DNA of 64,000 bases from Candidatus Altarchaeales archaeon (GTDB lineage: Archaea; Altiarchaeota; Altiarchaeia; IMC4; SCGC-AAA252-I15): contig WJMO01000006.1 in assembly GCA_014727915.1 (NCBI GenBank), positions 194,137 through 258,136 on the forward strand, given 5' to 3'. Positions 1 to 9,051 of this stretch are shown piece by piece. The notes below the pieces were generated by a model that saw only the letters and a program-made list of their open reading frames with translations, made no database searches and had not been told where the DNA came from. The stretch's first letter is position 1, and the number at the start of each line of letters is the position of its first letter. The position numbers and the translations under genes were made by a program.

Positions 1-1497
1 ACCCTGGTTTTCAACTGTAAATGTAAGGTTAACTAACTCCCCATCATAGTATCTAAAACAGTCCTGTAGTTGTGTGGTTAGGGATTTGCCATCATATTCT
101 CCCATATTGAAATTCATAAGATCGGCGAGTGTGGGGGCCATATCCAGAACACTGTAGTTAACGTCTCCATAGCTACATCCGCCGAACCGTGGAGAAATGT
201 ACATCATCGGAACAAAGGTATCTGTGCGATAAAGTCCCCCGTGCATGCCCTCTTTTTCTTCGTTCATGATGTAATAGCCTGATTCGACATTGGATAGAAT
301 GATTATGTCCCCTGCCCGTTGAGGATAAAGCATATTGACCCTATCAGCAAAGGGGTAGTCTGAGGGATCAAGAGAATCCAGGCTTGCAGAATTATTATTT
401 CCTGTATAGACTTTATACTCTGATTCCCCCTCATATCTCACCAGTACCTTGTCTATTCCATCCATATCATACAAAGCCTGAGCAGCACGGTTAACTGTGG
501 CATTAGTCGGATAAGCATCCCAGGGTATTGAATAACTAGTTTGATTAAACTTCAGATATACATAAGCGGAATTACCAATGGTTGCGACAACCGCAGTAGT
601 ATTACTATAATCATTTAAAAGAAGATAATTAGTTTTTGGTTCAGTGGCAAAATCTTCACCCTCAAGAACACTCTCGATATCTTCACGAGATATGGCTAAT
701 GACGAATTCACATCACTTTGTCCATGATCACTTATTACAACAATTAAAGTGTCCTCACTCTTATTGAGACTCATCAATTTTCCATAAATACTATCGACTA
801 CATTTATCTCATTCAATATCATATCATTAGCATCATCAGTATCGGTCCCAGAATAACCACTGACATCATGATAGCCCTGAAGATAAACAACAGTAATATT
901 GTAAGGGCTAGAAAGATGTTCTCTTGTTAGAATACCCATTCCGTTTTCAGCTTTTATGACCCAGTTTTTTAATTGTAATTTTGCTGAAGCCAATGAAATA
1001 CCAACCAGACCATATGCTTCATAGTGTATATGTGTAGCATCTTTCTCTAGAAATTCTCCAAATAATTGACTTGTTAATTCTGAATTGTCTGCTTTTTTAT
1101 ATATTGTATCCGCTAGCAAATCATTGTTAACACCTAAAAAAGGAATAACTAAATCCGTTTCTAATCCAATATTATATGTCCTATATGTTGAACTTGTCCT
1201 GTCAAACCAATTTATACCATTTGAACTGTGATTTCTTGGATATCTCCCAGTAAATATGGATGGGTGCGCAGCTGGCGAGCTCCCTGGAAAGATGGTTGTT
1301 GTATTTACGAAGTATACTGAATTTGAAAAAATACGATTTTCACTATTTTCATAACCCCAATATAGTCGTTCTGAGGGGATTGCATCAATTAGGACGATTA
1401 CAACATTTTTGAATTGAACATTTTCTGCATTCACAACTGGCAGGAATAATAGGAATACCAAACCCAAGATTAATAATTGAGTTTTGTATTTTTTCAT
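1..1497 (-). CDS. Type I phosphodiesterase/nucleotide pyrophosphatase family protein (alkaline phosphatase superfamily), secreted, 3' end outside window
   Basis: Read on the minus strand from ATG at 1497: MKKYKTQLLILGLVFLLFLPVVNAENVQFKNVVIVLIDAIPSERLYWGY... with IFPGSSPAAHPSIFTGRYP and VVISDHGQSD; absent from the ORF track because it runs off the window. Confidence 0.8.
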   Translation of the reverse strand, partial: MKKYKTQLLILGLVFLLFLPVVNAENVQFKNVVIVLIDAIPSERLYWGYENSENRIFSNSVYFVNTTTIFPGSSPAAHPSIFTGRYPRNHSSNGINWFDRTSSTYRTYNIGLETDLVIPFLGVNNDLLADTIYKKADNSELTSQLFGEFLEKDATHIHYEAYGLVGISLASAKLQLKNWVIKAENGMGILTREHLSSPYNITVVYLQGYHDVSGYSGTDTDDANDMILNEINVVDSIYGKLMSLNKSEDTLIVVISDHGQSDVNSSLAISREDIESVLEGEDFATEPKTNYLLLNDYSNTTAVVATIGNSAYVYLKFNQTSYSIPWDAYPTNATVNRAAQALYDMDGIDKVLVRYEGESEYKVYTGNNNSASLDSLDPSDYPFADRVNMLYPQRAGDIIILSNVESGYYIMNEEKEGMHGGLYRTDTFVPMMYISPRFGGCSYGDVNYSVLDMAPTLADLMNFNMGEYDGKSLTTQLQDCFRYYDGELVNLTFTVENQG

Positions 1498-1499
1498 TA

Positions 1500-1955
1500 T
1501 CATATTAAACCCCACACCATAACAATTGGAATAAAAATCAAACATGAATAGAAAATCAACAAAATAGATAAGAGAATTATTTTATAGTTAGGTGAGTGAT
1601 TAAATCTTTTTTCAAACAAGTATAGCATTCCTAAGAAAATAGGAGTGTAAAAAATACCATTAATGCCTACAGTAAGCATTGACAAAATAATAAAAAGATA
1701 TACTCCAAGTAAAGAGAGTGTATTCAGTATTTCATTATTGGTATTAGAGATGGCATTTAACACTGGATCGAAAAAAGTCATTATATGACCAAATAGTTCA
1801 AAAAAAAGACTAATTACAAGCCCATATTGAAAAACTAAAATGAGAATGAAGATTGTTTGAGATACTAGTAAAATTATAAAAAAGAGGATAGATGTTAAAT
1901 GTCTCAACCAGTTTTCTTTTATATCCTTTTGTATAGTGGCTAGTGTCTTGTTCAT
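1500..1955 (-). CDS. Small multi-pass membrane protein, hypothetical
   Basis: 151 aa, several hydrophobic segments; ATG overlaps the stop of the upstream gene (ATGA). Confidence 0.6.
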   Translation of the reverse strand: MNKTLATIQKDIKENWLRHLTSILFFIILLVSQTIFILILVFQYGLVISLFFELFGHIMTFFDPVLNAISNTNNEILNTLSLLGVYLFIILSMLTVGINGIFYTPIFLGMLYLFEKRFNHSPNYKIILLSILLIFYSCLIFIPIVMVWGLI

Positions 1956-3661
1956 CTTATTCTAAAAAATATTATGTTTGCGTTTTTTGCGACTAGGTCT
2001 GGGTTTCCTTGTTGGCAGCCGCTTGGGTCATTGCATACGTATCCGGGGTCGCATTCTATGATGTTTCCGAATGTGCCTGATGTGCATTGTTTGTATGCTG
2101 TGGTGTTGTAGCAGTGTTTGTCTCCTTCGTTGTATATTGTGCTGTCGTGTACGCATTTGTCTTCTTCATCGCAGAAGTATCCTATCCCGTCGTATTCATC
2201 TAGCACGCATTCTTCGTAGTCGTGGGGGCAGGCTTCCTCGTCGTCGTTGTCTGCTGTTACGTTTTCACATGGGTCTCCGTAGTCTAGGTCTCCTTCGCAC
2301 ATGTATGTGATGTTGCAGAATTCGTCTGCGAAACAGTTTCCTGTCGAGGACGTGCAGTTTATGGCGTATTCTATGAACAATTGTGTCCCGCCTTTGTTGA
2401 TGCCATAATAGTAATCATGGTCGTTTTGGCCTGGTTGCTCGTCCTGAGGCAATTCAGGGGCTATGTCTGTCTTGAAGGCTAGGTATTCGTCTCCGTTTAA
2501 TGCGTCTTGAAATATGTCTGTTATGTCGAGTGTTTGGCTTCCCTGCTCTGAGCATGTGTCCTCGTACATGAGGGTGACGAGGCTTGAACTGGTATTGACA
2601 TCTGCGTTGTTTGAGCAGTCTGGCGTTTCTGTGAATGAGTTGACTCGGAATAGCTGGATATTGTATCCAGAGGGCATGTATTCTTCTCCTACGCATGAGC
2701 CATAGTAGTGTAGTGTGGCGTGGTGTGCTGTTTTCCAGTTAAGGTGTGAGACGTTGAATCTGAATAGTGGCTTTGAGACTCCTTCGTATGCGCTTCCCCA
2801 GCAGAAGGGTTGTGTTTTGAATTGTATGTAGTCTGGCTCTTCAAAGATGTCCTCGCATGCGTTCGTGTTCGTGCTGCAATTGTTCAGGTTCTGCCATTTG
2901 AAATAGTTTTCATCGCCGCCAATCTTGACTGTTGGATCTATCTCTATTGGATACTGGGCCTCGTTAAGCAGTTTATATGGTATTTCTAGGCTTAATTTTA
3001 TCTTTTCTTTTTCTTTTGTGAGCCGGTAAACTAGAGGTTCAATCTTTCCAGTGTTGTCTTCGATTGTAGGTGCCTCTATCAAAAATACTGTCGGGTCTTG
3101 GTAGATAATCCCCTGTTTTGTCTTTAGCTTGAATGGAATGTCTTTGTTGGTGGTTATTTCGTTGCCCATCCATTTTTTCCCTTCAACGTATATGTCAGTG
3201 TCTTCAGAGTATATCAAAGTGAAGTCGATGCTTACCGTGGAAGACGACAAGGAGGGTATGCTGTTTTTTTCATCGATGATTATCTTTTCCTTGACTTTAT
3301 TTGGCAGCATCTGGTATTCCATGTCGATTCCTTTTCCGAAGACATCATAGTATGTGACCTGTTCGGAGTCTGTAAAGTATGGGTTGAATGAAGGGGATGT
3401 TCTTTCGAGAGTATTCAATGAGTCTGGCTTGAATTGAAGATTGCTATTGCCAACAGATACTTGCATGCCCCTGTCTTCGGGGCTTGATTTGAAGATTATA
3501 TTGTAGGTGTTTGTATTCATGCCATAGTCTGTTTCAATCCTCATGCCCTCATAGCTAGGCGTGATATCGGGTTCAGGGGAGGGGGCACCAAAGACCGTAG
3601 AAACAGAGAGAATAAGAAAGGTGCAAAGAATCCACGATACACATTCTCGCTTAAATCGCAT
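1952..3661 (-). CDS. Secreted Cys-rich surface protein; C-terminus may be a truncated CARDB-like domain
   Basis: Signal peptide (WILCTFLILSVSTVFGAP), PIEIDPTV motif, Cys-rich C-terminal third, ends ...CQQGNPDLVAKNANIIFFRIR. Confidence 0.75.
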   Translation of the reverse strand: MRFKRECVSWILCTFLILSVSTVFGAPSPEPDITPSYEGMRIETDYGMNTNTYNIIFKSSPEDRGMQVSVGNSNLQFKPDSLNTLERTSPSFNPYFTDSEQVTYYDVFGKGIDMEYQMLPNKVKEKIIIDEKNSIPSLSSSTVSIDFTLIYSEDTDIYVEGKKWMGNEITTNKDIPFKLKTKQGIIYQDPTVFLIEAPTIEDNTGKIEPLVYRLTKEKEKIKLSLEIPYKLLNEAQYPIEIDPTVKIGGDENYFKWQNLNNCSTNTNACEDIFEEPDYIQFKTQPFCWGSAYEGVSKPLFRFNVSHLNWKTAHHATLHYYGSCVGEEYMPSGYNIQLFRVNSFTETPDCSNNADVNTSSSLVTLMYEDTCSEQGSQTLDITDIFQDALNGDEYLAFKTDIAPELPQDEQPGQNDHDYYYGINKGGTQLFIEYAINCTSSTGNCFADEFCNITYMCEGDLDYGDPCENVTADNDDEEACPHDYEECVLDEYDGIGYFCDEEDKCVHDSTIYNEGDKHCYNTTAYKQCTSGTFGNIIECDPGYVCNDPSGCQQGNPDLVAKNANIIFFRIR

Positions 3662-3743
3662 TCAAAACCACCACAATTAGCTATTTGATGAGGATAATAT
3701 AAAGCCCTTGAATATGTTTAAACATGGGATTACGGTTGTTTGA

Positions 3744-5816
3744 TTAGGTTATCATACTGATCACTTTTTTGATTATTTTTTCTGCCGCTGGAGGTATTAT
3801 TCTTTTGGGTGTTTTTTGGAGGCATTCTTTTGACATTGTGGTGTTTGTTATCTTATGACATAGTACTCTATCTTTTTTATGTAATGCATTGTCCCAGTAG
3901 CATACGTTCCTGTTCCATTCGCCGTTGATTTTTTCGCATAGGGTGTGGTTTCGGAGTTCACGGCTTGTTTCCAGGTAACACCAGTCATTGTCTATTTCTG
4001 TTTGCTTAATCTTGTCGCATAATGAGTAGTTATTGTTTTTTATGGCGACGTTTCGGTAGCATTGGTCTTTTTCGCTTTGTTTTGCCATCTCATCGCATAT
4101 TGTGATGTTGTTTGTTTTTTCGGCTATTTTTGTCTTGCACCCGAACCTCCAGTTTGGCGGTTCCATGTTTGCACATATTGTGATGTTGGTTGTTCTTTCA
4201 GCAATATCTGATAAGCAACCGACCTTTGAGAAGGCATTTTTACATATGTCTGGATTGTTTGTCTTTTTAGAAATTTCCAATAAGCAATCGTTTCGTATTG
4301 ATACGTTGAAAATATCAAAGCATATTGTGTGATTGTTATTCTCTATCGCTATCCTTTTAATGCACCGATCTGTCTTGTCTTTGGTGGTTGCTATCCTGCA
4401 TTGAGTTATGTTTTTTGTTCTTTCGGCCTGCCAGTCAAAGCATGATCTCACAATATCCACATTGTCTATTTCATGGCAGTCGAGTGTGCGGTTCAGCCAT
4501 TCTTGTATTTTGCTGTAACACCATGTCGCATCATTTTCTTCAGTTATGTACTCGCAGGTTTTGCTGTTGTTTAATGATATCACTATCCGTTCATAGCAGT
4601 ATTCCCTGTCCCATCGGTGGCTTATATTCTGGCACAAGGTTATGTTGTTTGAGTTCACGCTAACGTCCTCGTAGCATTGACTCCTGTCATACCTGTCCTT
4701 GACTTTGTCGCATAGGCTGCTTTCGTTTAGGTTTTTTGCAAGTCCAGAATAGCAGGAGTCTACTTCCTCTTGCTCCACTATTAGGGTGCATAAACTAGTG
4801 TTTAACAGGTTGTATGCTGCATAATTGAAGCACCAGTCCCTGGTTTCAGTGTATGTGGGTTTGTTGCAGAGGTCAAGGTCTTTGAATCCATCATGAAGAA
4901 TAAAGTAACCATAGCAACTGTTTCTTGTTCTATTGTCTAGGACTATCCTATCACATAATGACGAGTTTTTCGTAATTCTTGCGAGAGTGTCATAGCACCT
5001 AAACCCAGCCAATTCAATGTCTTGTATTTTGTTGCAGAGAATTGAGTTGTTTGTTAACCTGGCGTAGCATATGCTGCTGTAGTCGTTATCTCTGATTTTT
5101 TCGCAGAGTGAGAGATTATTGGCTTCGATGGCAGGGAGGAGATAACACATTCCTTGTATGCTGGAATTCTCGATCTTGTCGCAGATCGTGGTATTTTTTG
5201 GATAGTGGGAGTACAGGTAGCACCTGTCCCGTTTATTGTTGTCTAATATCTCGTCGCATATGACGTATGTTCTTTTTTGGCTGCAATATCTGATGTAGCA
5301 TTCATCCCGTTCAGCATGCTCGTTTATGTTGTTGCATATTCTGACATCATTTGTGTTCACTGCTATATGGGAAATGCAGTTATTTTTTGACGTATTAAGG
5401 TAGTCGTTTTCGATGATTGTCCAGTTGGGCAGTTGCTTGCATAGGCCGATGTTGTTTGTCTTGTGTGCAATACCTTCTATACAATAGTCCTTTATTTCCT
5501 GGTTTTCAATAAGTGTGCACATGGACGAATCATTAAGTTCCTGTGCAACATGCCGGATACAATATCCTCTCTTCCCGGAATCACTTACTTCCATGCATTT
5601 GCGCAAGCTTAAATCCTTTTTGCCCTCCTTGTAAAAGCATGCATCTCTCAGTTCTTCATGGGGTGTTACCCAACAGTATGATAAGCGGACTGTTAACTCC
5701 CTGGAAACGGTAGGTATCAGCCAGAGAATGCTGAATATCAGGACAGCCAATATTATCGATACTTGAATCCAGAGCTTCCAGCCCTTCATGCATTTGATTA
5801 TTCGGCTATTTTTCAT
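3744..5816 (-). CDS. Membrane-anchored Cys-pair repeat protein (~23 repeats of ~26 aa)
   Basis: N-terminal TM segment then repeats such as AEKTNNITICDEMAKQSEKDQCYRNV / AIKNNNYSLCDKIKQTEIDNDWCYLET. Confidence 0.9.
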   Translation of the reverse strand: MKNSRIIKCMKGWKLWIQVSIILAVLIFSILWLIPTVSRELTVRLSYCWVTPHEELRDACFYKEGKKDLSLRKCMEVSDSGKRGYCIRHVAQELNDSSMCTLIENQEIKDYCIEGIAHKTNNIGLCKQLPNWTIIENDYLNTSKNNCISHIAVNTNDVRICNNINEHAERDECYIRYCSQKRTYVICDEILDNNKRDRCYLYSHYPKNTTICDKIENSSIQGMCYLLPAIEANNLSLCEKIRDNDYSSICYARLTNNSILCNKIQDIELAGFRCYDTLARITKNSSLCDRIVLDNRTRNSCYGYFILHDGFKDLDLCNKPTYTETRDWCFNYAAYNLLNTSLCTLIVEQEEVDSCYSGLAKNLNESSLCDKVKDRYDRSQCYEDVSVNSNNITLCQNISHRWDREYCYERIVISLNNSKTCEYITEENDATWCYSKIQEWLNRTLDCHEIDNVDIVRSCFDWQAERTKNITQCRIATTKDKTDRCIKRIAIENNNHTICFDIFNVSIRNDCLLEISKKTNNPDICKNAFSKVGCLSDIAERTTNITICANMEPPNWRFGCKTKIAEKTNNITICDEMAKQSEKDQCYRNVAIKNNNYSLCDKIKQTEIDNDWCYLETSRELRNHTLCEKINGEWNRNVCYWDNALHKKDRVLCHKITNTTMSKECLQKTPKRIIPPAAEKIIKKVISMIT

Positions 5817-6017
5817 TAGTGTTTATCCTTGCCTCCACAAGATTATTCGTTTTCATGATTTAAACGGCTTGTCTTGTTTTTGGGCTTGTTGGCTGTACTT
5901 TTCGTTTTTGGAGGGGGTGAAATATACAGTTTTGTAAAGGCTTTTGTTGGCTTTTGTTTTTTGTTCTGGGTGTTTTCGCTGTACATGGCTGTACAGTCAA
6001 CAGCGGTTTGGCTTTGT

Positions 6018-7620
6018 TTATTGTTTTGGGCGTGATTCATCCTCTGTTTGTTGTCCTGGGCTTGATTCATCCCCTGTTGTGAAGTATGATTTTATCTTTT
6101 CTGTGACTCTTATGCGGGTGATTGTTTCTCCGTATGGTTCGTATTGTGGGCTGTTTTCGTAGTTTGTGAGTATGAAGAACCATCCGTCGTATTTTTGGAG
6201 TACGCTGTGTTTCAAGTCCAATTGTTTCTTGGTTTTGGCTGATTTGTCGGTTTCTATTTCTACAGCGATTTTTTCCCCTTCTTCTGTTGTGAAGACTATG
6301 TCCGGTTCTTTAGTCAGATTCTCGACGTATGTGGCGTTGTATTTTTGGAGTTCTTCGCAGATGAGGTATCGCAGTATGAAGTGTTCGTCGGATTCGACTG
6401 TCGTATTTTGCACGAGGTAGACAGATCCGCGGCCTCTGACGAATCCTGGGTCTCGGACTTCCTTGAAGCCTTCCCTGTGGAGGATGTCTATCTGGCCCGT
6501 GTCCAGGTCGGTTTTCAGGTGCACTTTGTTGTCTATGTCGAATCGCTTCTTGGGTGACGCAGGGATTTCTTCTTGGGGTTTCTCCTCTGGCTTGTTTTTC
6601 CTTTCCAGGCGCACGAGGTCTGCGGGCTTGGTTGTGACGAACTCGTATTCCCGAGGCGATGCTATGACTTTGAGGGGTATGTGGTTGTTGTAGGCCATTA
6701 GCAGGCCTTCGCCTGGCTGGGCGTTCATCAGTAGCATGGTTTCCCCGTAGTTGAGCTTGAAAGTCCGTGTTATGCTGTCTATTACTGACGGGTCTTGCCG
6801 TAGCAGCAGTTTCCATGCTGTGTTTGCGAGGACTGATTTCCCGGCACCGCTTGAGAGGAGGTCGTTGACTTCCTGGGTTATGATGATGAAGCTCAGGTTG
6901 TATTTCCTGCTGGTCTTGACTATCTCGAATATGCGTTCTGCTGCCTGAGGGTATTGGAGAAGCAGCCAGGCCTCGTCGATGACGAAGACTTTCCGTTTCA
7001 TGTTGTCTTTCATCTTGTGCAGTATATATTCTAATATAGTGTACATCATGGCCGGCTTGGCGAGCTTCGGGACTTGGCTTACATCGAATGTGACCATGCG
7101 GTTGTCGAAGTCAAGCACTGTCTGCTTGTTGAGGAATTTCAGCGAGCCTTCTGTGAACATCCTCAGCCGGTTGGTCAATGCCATTGCCGAGGTTCTTGTG
7201 AAGTGGTTTTCATCTGACTCTTTGGCTTTTATGGCTGAGTAGAGTTCACTGAATGTGGGTGGTGTGTTTTTCCATGTGCTTTTTTCCTCGGTGATTCCCG
7301 CATCATAGTAGATTTTTCTGAATGCATCGTCCAGGAGAGCCCGCTGTGACGGCGAGATGTCCTCGATTATCGTGAACATCAGAGAGTGCAGTGACGCTAT
7401 CTTGTCTGCATAGTCCATCCCCATCATGTCAAACGGGTTGATGACAGTGTCCGAGTCCTTGGATATCTTTATCGCCTGCCCCTTGTAGGCTTCCGTCAGC
7501 TTCGTGTATTCGCCCTGGGGATCGAGGTTGATTACGTTCGCATCCATCAGAAGCTGCCGTATCTCGAAGACTTTGACAAAGAAGCTCTTGCCAGCCCCCG
7601 AGGTCGATGAAGCCCTTGGA
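6018..7620 (-). CDS. VirB4/TraC-like conjugation-type ATPase, N-terminally truncated, with C-terminal nuclease-like region
   Basis: Walker A TSGAGKSFFVK, Walker B KVFVIDEAWLLL, FIIITQE; the annotated N-terminal ~65 aa reads through a tRNA antisense region and is unlikely to be protein. C-terminal EPDIVFTTEEGEKIAVEIETDKS. Confidence 0.75.
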
Positions 7621-7769
7621 GCGATAGAAAAGGAAGAGAAGGAAGCCAGTAAATTCTTCGTGCAGTTATTCAAGAACACGCAGTTCAGAAGTTGGCTAGA
7701 GAAGACGTTCACAGCCCCGAGGATTGAGGCGGGATTGAGTTTGCCCTTTTTTTCGGTTGTCGGTTTCGA

Positions 7770-7843
7770 AGCCCCAGGAGGGATTTGAACCCTCGACATG
7801 CAGATTACAAGTCTGCCGCTCTACCAGTCTGAGCCACTGAGGC
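7770..7843 (-). tRNA. tRNA-Thr(UGU), no intron
   Basis: Minus strand GCCTCAG TG GCTC..GAGC G GCAGA CTTGTAA TCTGC ATGTC GAGGG TTCAAAT CCCTC CTGGGGC T; cloverleaf closes, discriminator U. Confidence 0.93.
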
Positions 7844-7928
7844 GTGTGTTTTTTTATTGTTTTTCTCCTTAATGTGCGTGGCACCGTATGGTGGCACCCG
7901 CGGAGCGTGTGCACGGAGCTAGCCGTGT

Positions 7929-7957
7929 AGTCTGAGCCACTGAGGCGTGTGTTTTTT
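7929..7957 (-). repeat. 29-bp copy of the 5' end of tRNA-Thr plus flank (copy of 7826-7854)
   Basis: agtctgagccactgaggcgtgtgtttttt is identical at both sites, offset 103 bp. Confidence 0.95.
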
Positions 7958-8049
7958 GGATGTCTAATATTTAGGGTGATTTTGGAATATAAGTGCTATT
8001 TTGGTTTTTACGGTTTTTTGGTAGGGTTTTGGGTGTCCTTGCCCCAGTA

Positions 8050-9051
8050 TTATCGCTGGTGTAGCAGGTATTCCCGCAGGATTTGGTCGTGTGCGAATTT
8101 GGGCTTGAGCATGTGGTTCATCATTATGTTGGTTTCCAGGGGTATTGAGCTGTAGCAGGTTGAGCATTTGAAGTCGGGGATTGAGTGGAATGATTGGGCT
8201 CCGTTTTTACCTGCGTTGCAGTCCTCCCGTCCGGCACATGATGCTAGGGTGTCGCAGCAGGGTGCAACATGGCCGGAGGGGTCTATCGCGCAGGATATGC
8301 GGCCGGCCCAGCATTTCTCCGCTGGCATCTTGTCGGGCCAGCAGTCTCTCATATGCTCCAGGTATTTAGTTGATGATGCGACCGGCCGTACCTGCTTCTT
8401 AGCGTTTATCAATTGGGTGGTTGCTTCCCTCATCTGATCTGGTGTTGGGAAGTACATCTTTGATTTGCCTTCAGTATCTTCTTTTTGCACCCGTATTGGC
8501 TGGAAGAAGACGCGGGTGCCATATGCTTCGGCGAATCCTAGCACATCATCCAATACGTTGATGTTGTGTTTTCCTATCACAGTCATTATGTTGTTCTGTA
8601 TGTTGTTTGAGTCTAAAGCGTCCATTCCTTCAATTATCTTGTCGAAGCTTCCGGGTCTTGATTCCTCCTGGATCTTTCTGGGTCCGTCCAGGCTTATGGT
8701 GACCATGTCAATGTCTCGTAGGTCGTTTATGCGTTCTGCCACGAGGGTGCCGTTGGTGGCCAGTGACGTGATGAACCCCAGTTTACGGCCGTATGTTATG
8801 AGTTCTCCTAGGTCGTCCCTCATGAGCGCTTCTCCGCCGTTGAAGCTCCAAAAACGAGTGCCAGCTTCTCGGAAGGACTTCATCAAATCCATGACATCCT
8901 GTGTGCCGAGTTCGTTTGTGTCATAGTGTCTTGAGCAGTAGCTGCAGTCGAGGTTGCAATTGTAGGTTATCATATGGGTCACGCGCAACGGTATCTTGGA
9001 ACCTGCTTTTACTTTCAGGACAGAGGGTATCGAAAGTGCGGTTTTGATCAT
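8050..9051 (-). CDS. Radical SAM protein with C-terminal SPASM-like Cys cluster
   Basis: CNLDCSYCSR, FNGGEALMR, C-terminal C..C..C cluster ending CSTCY. Confidence 0.85.
   Translation of the reverse strand: MIKTALSIPSVLKVKAGSKIPLRVTHMITYNCNLDCSYCSRHYDTNELGTQDVMDLMKSFREAGTRFWSFNGGEALMRDDLGELITYGRKLGFITSLATNGTLVAERINDLRDIDMVTISLDGPRKIQEESRPGSFDKIIEGMDALDSNNIQNNIMTVIGKHNINVLDDVLGFAEAYGTRVFFQPIRVQKEDTEGKSKMYFPTPDQMREATTQLINAKKQVRPVASSTKYLEHMRDCWPDKMPAEKCWAGRISCAIDPSGHVAPCCDTLASCAGREDCNAGKNGAQSFHSIPDFKCSTCYSSIPLETNIMMNHMLKPKFAHDQILREYLLHQR

Noticed and set aside
3744-5816. DNA-level tandem repeat or CRISPR-like array
   Set aside because: Periodicity is at protein level; nucleotide copies are diverged and there are no repeat-spacer units.
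5843-6070. 75 aa ORF MNQAQDNKQRMNHAQ...
   Set aside because: Low complexity, overlaps the 3' end of the VirB4-like gene; no family features.
7620-7799. N-terminal ~65 aa of the 593 aa VirB4 ORF (MSRVQIPPGAS...)
   Set aside because: RVQIPPGAS is the usual translation of a tRNA T-arm; this lies on tRNA-Thr and a region with better plus-strand coding character.
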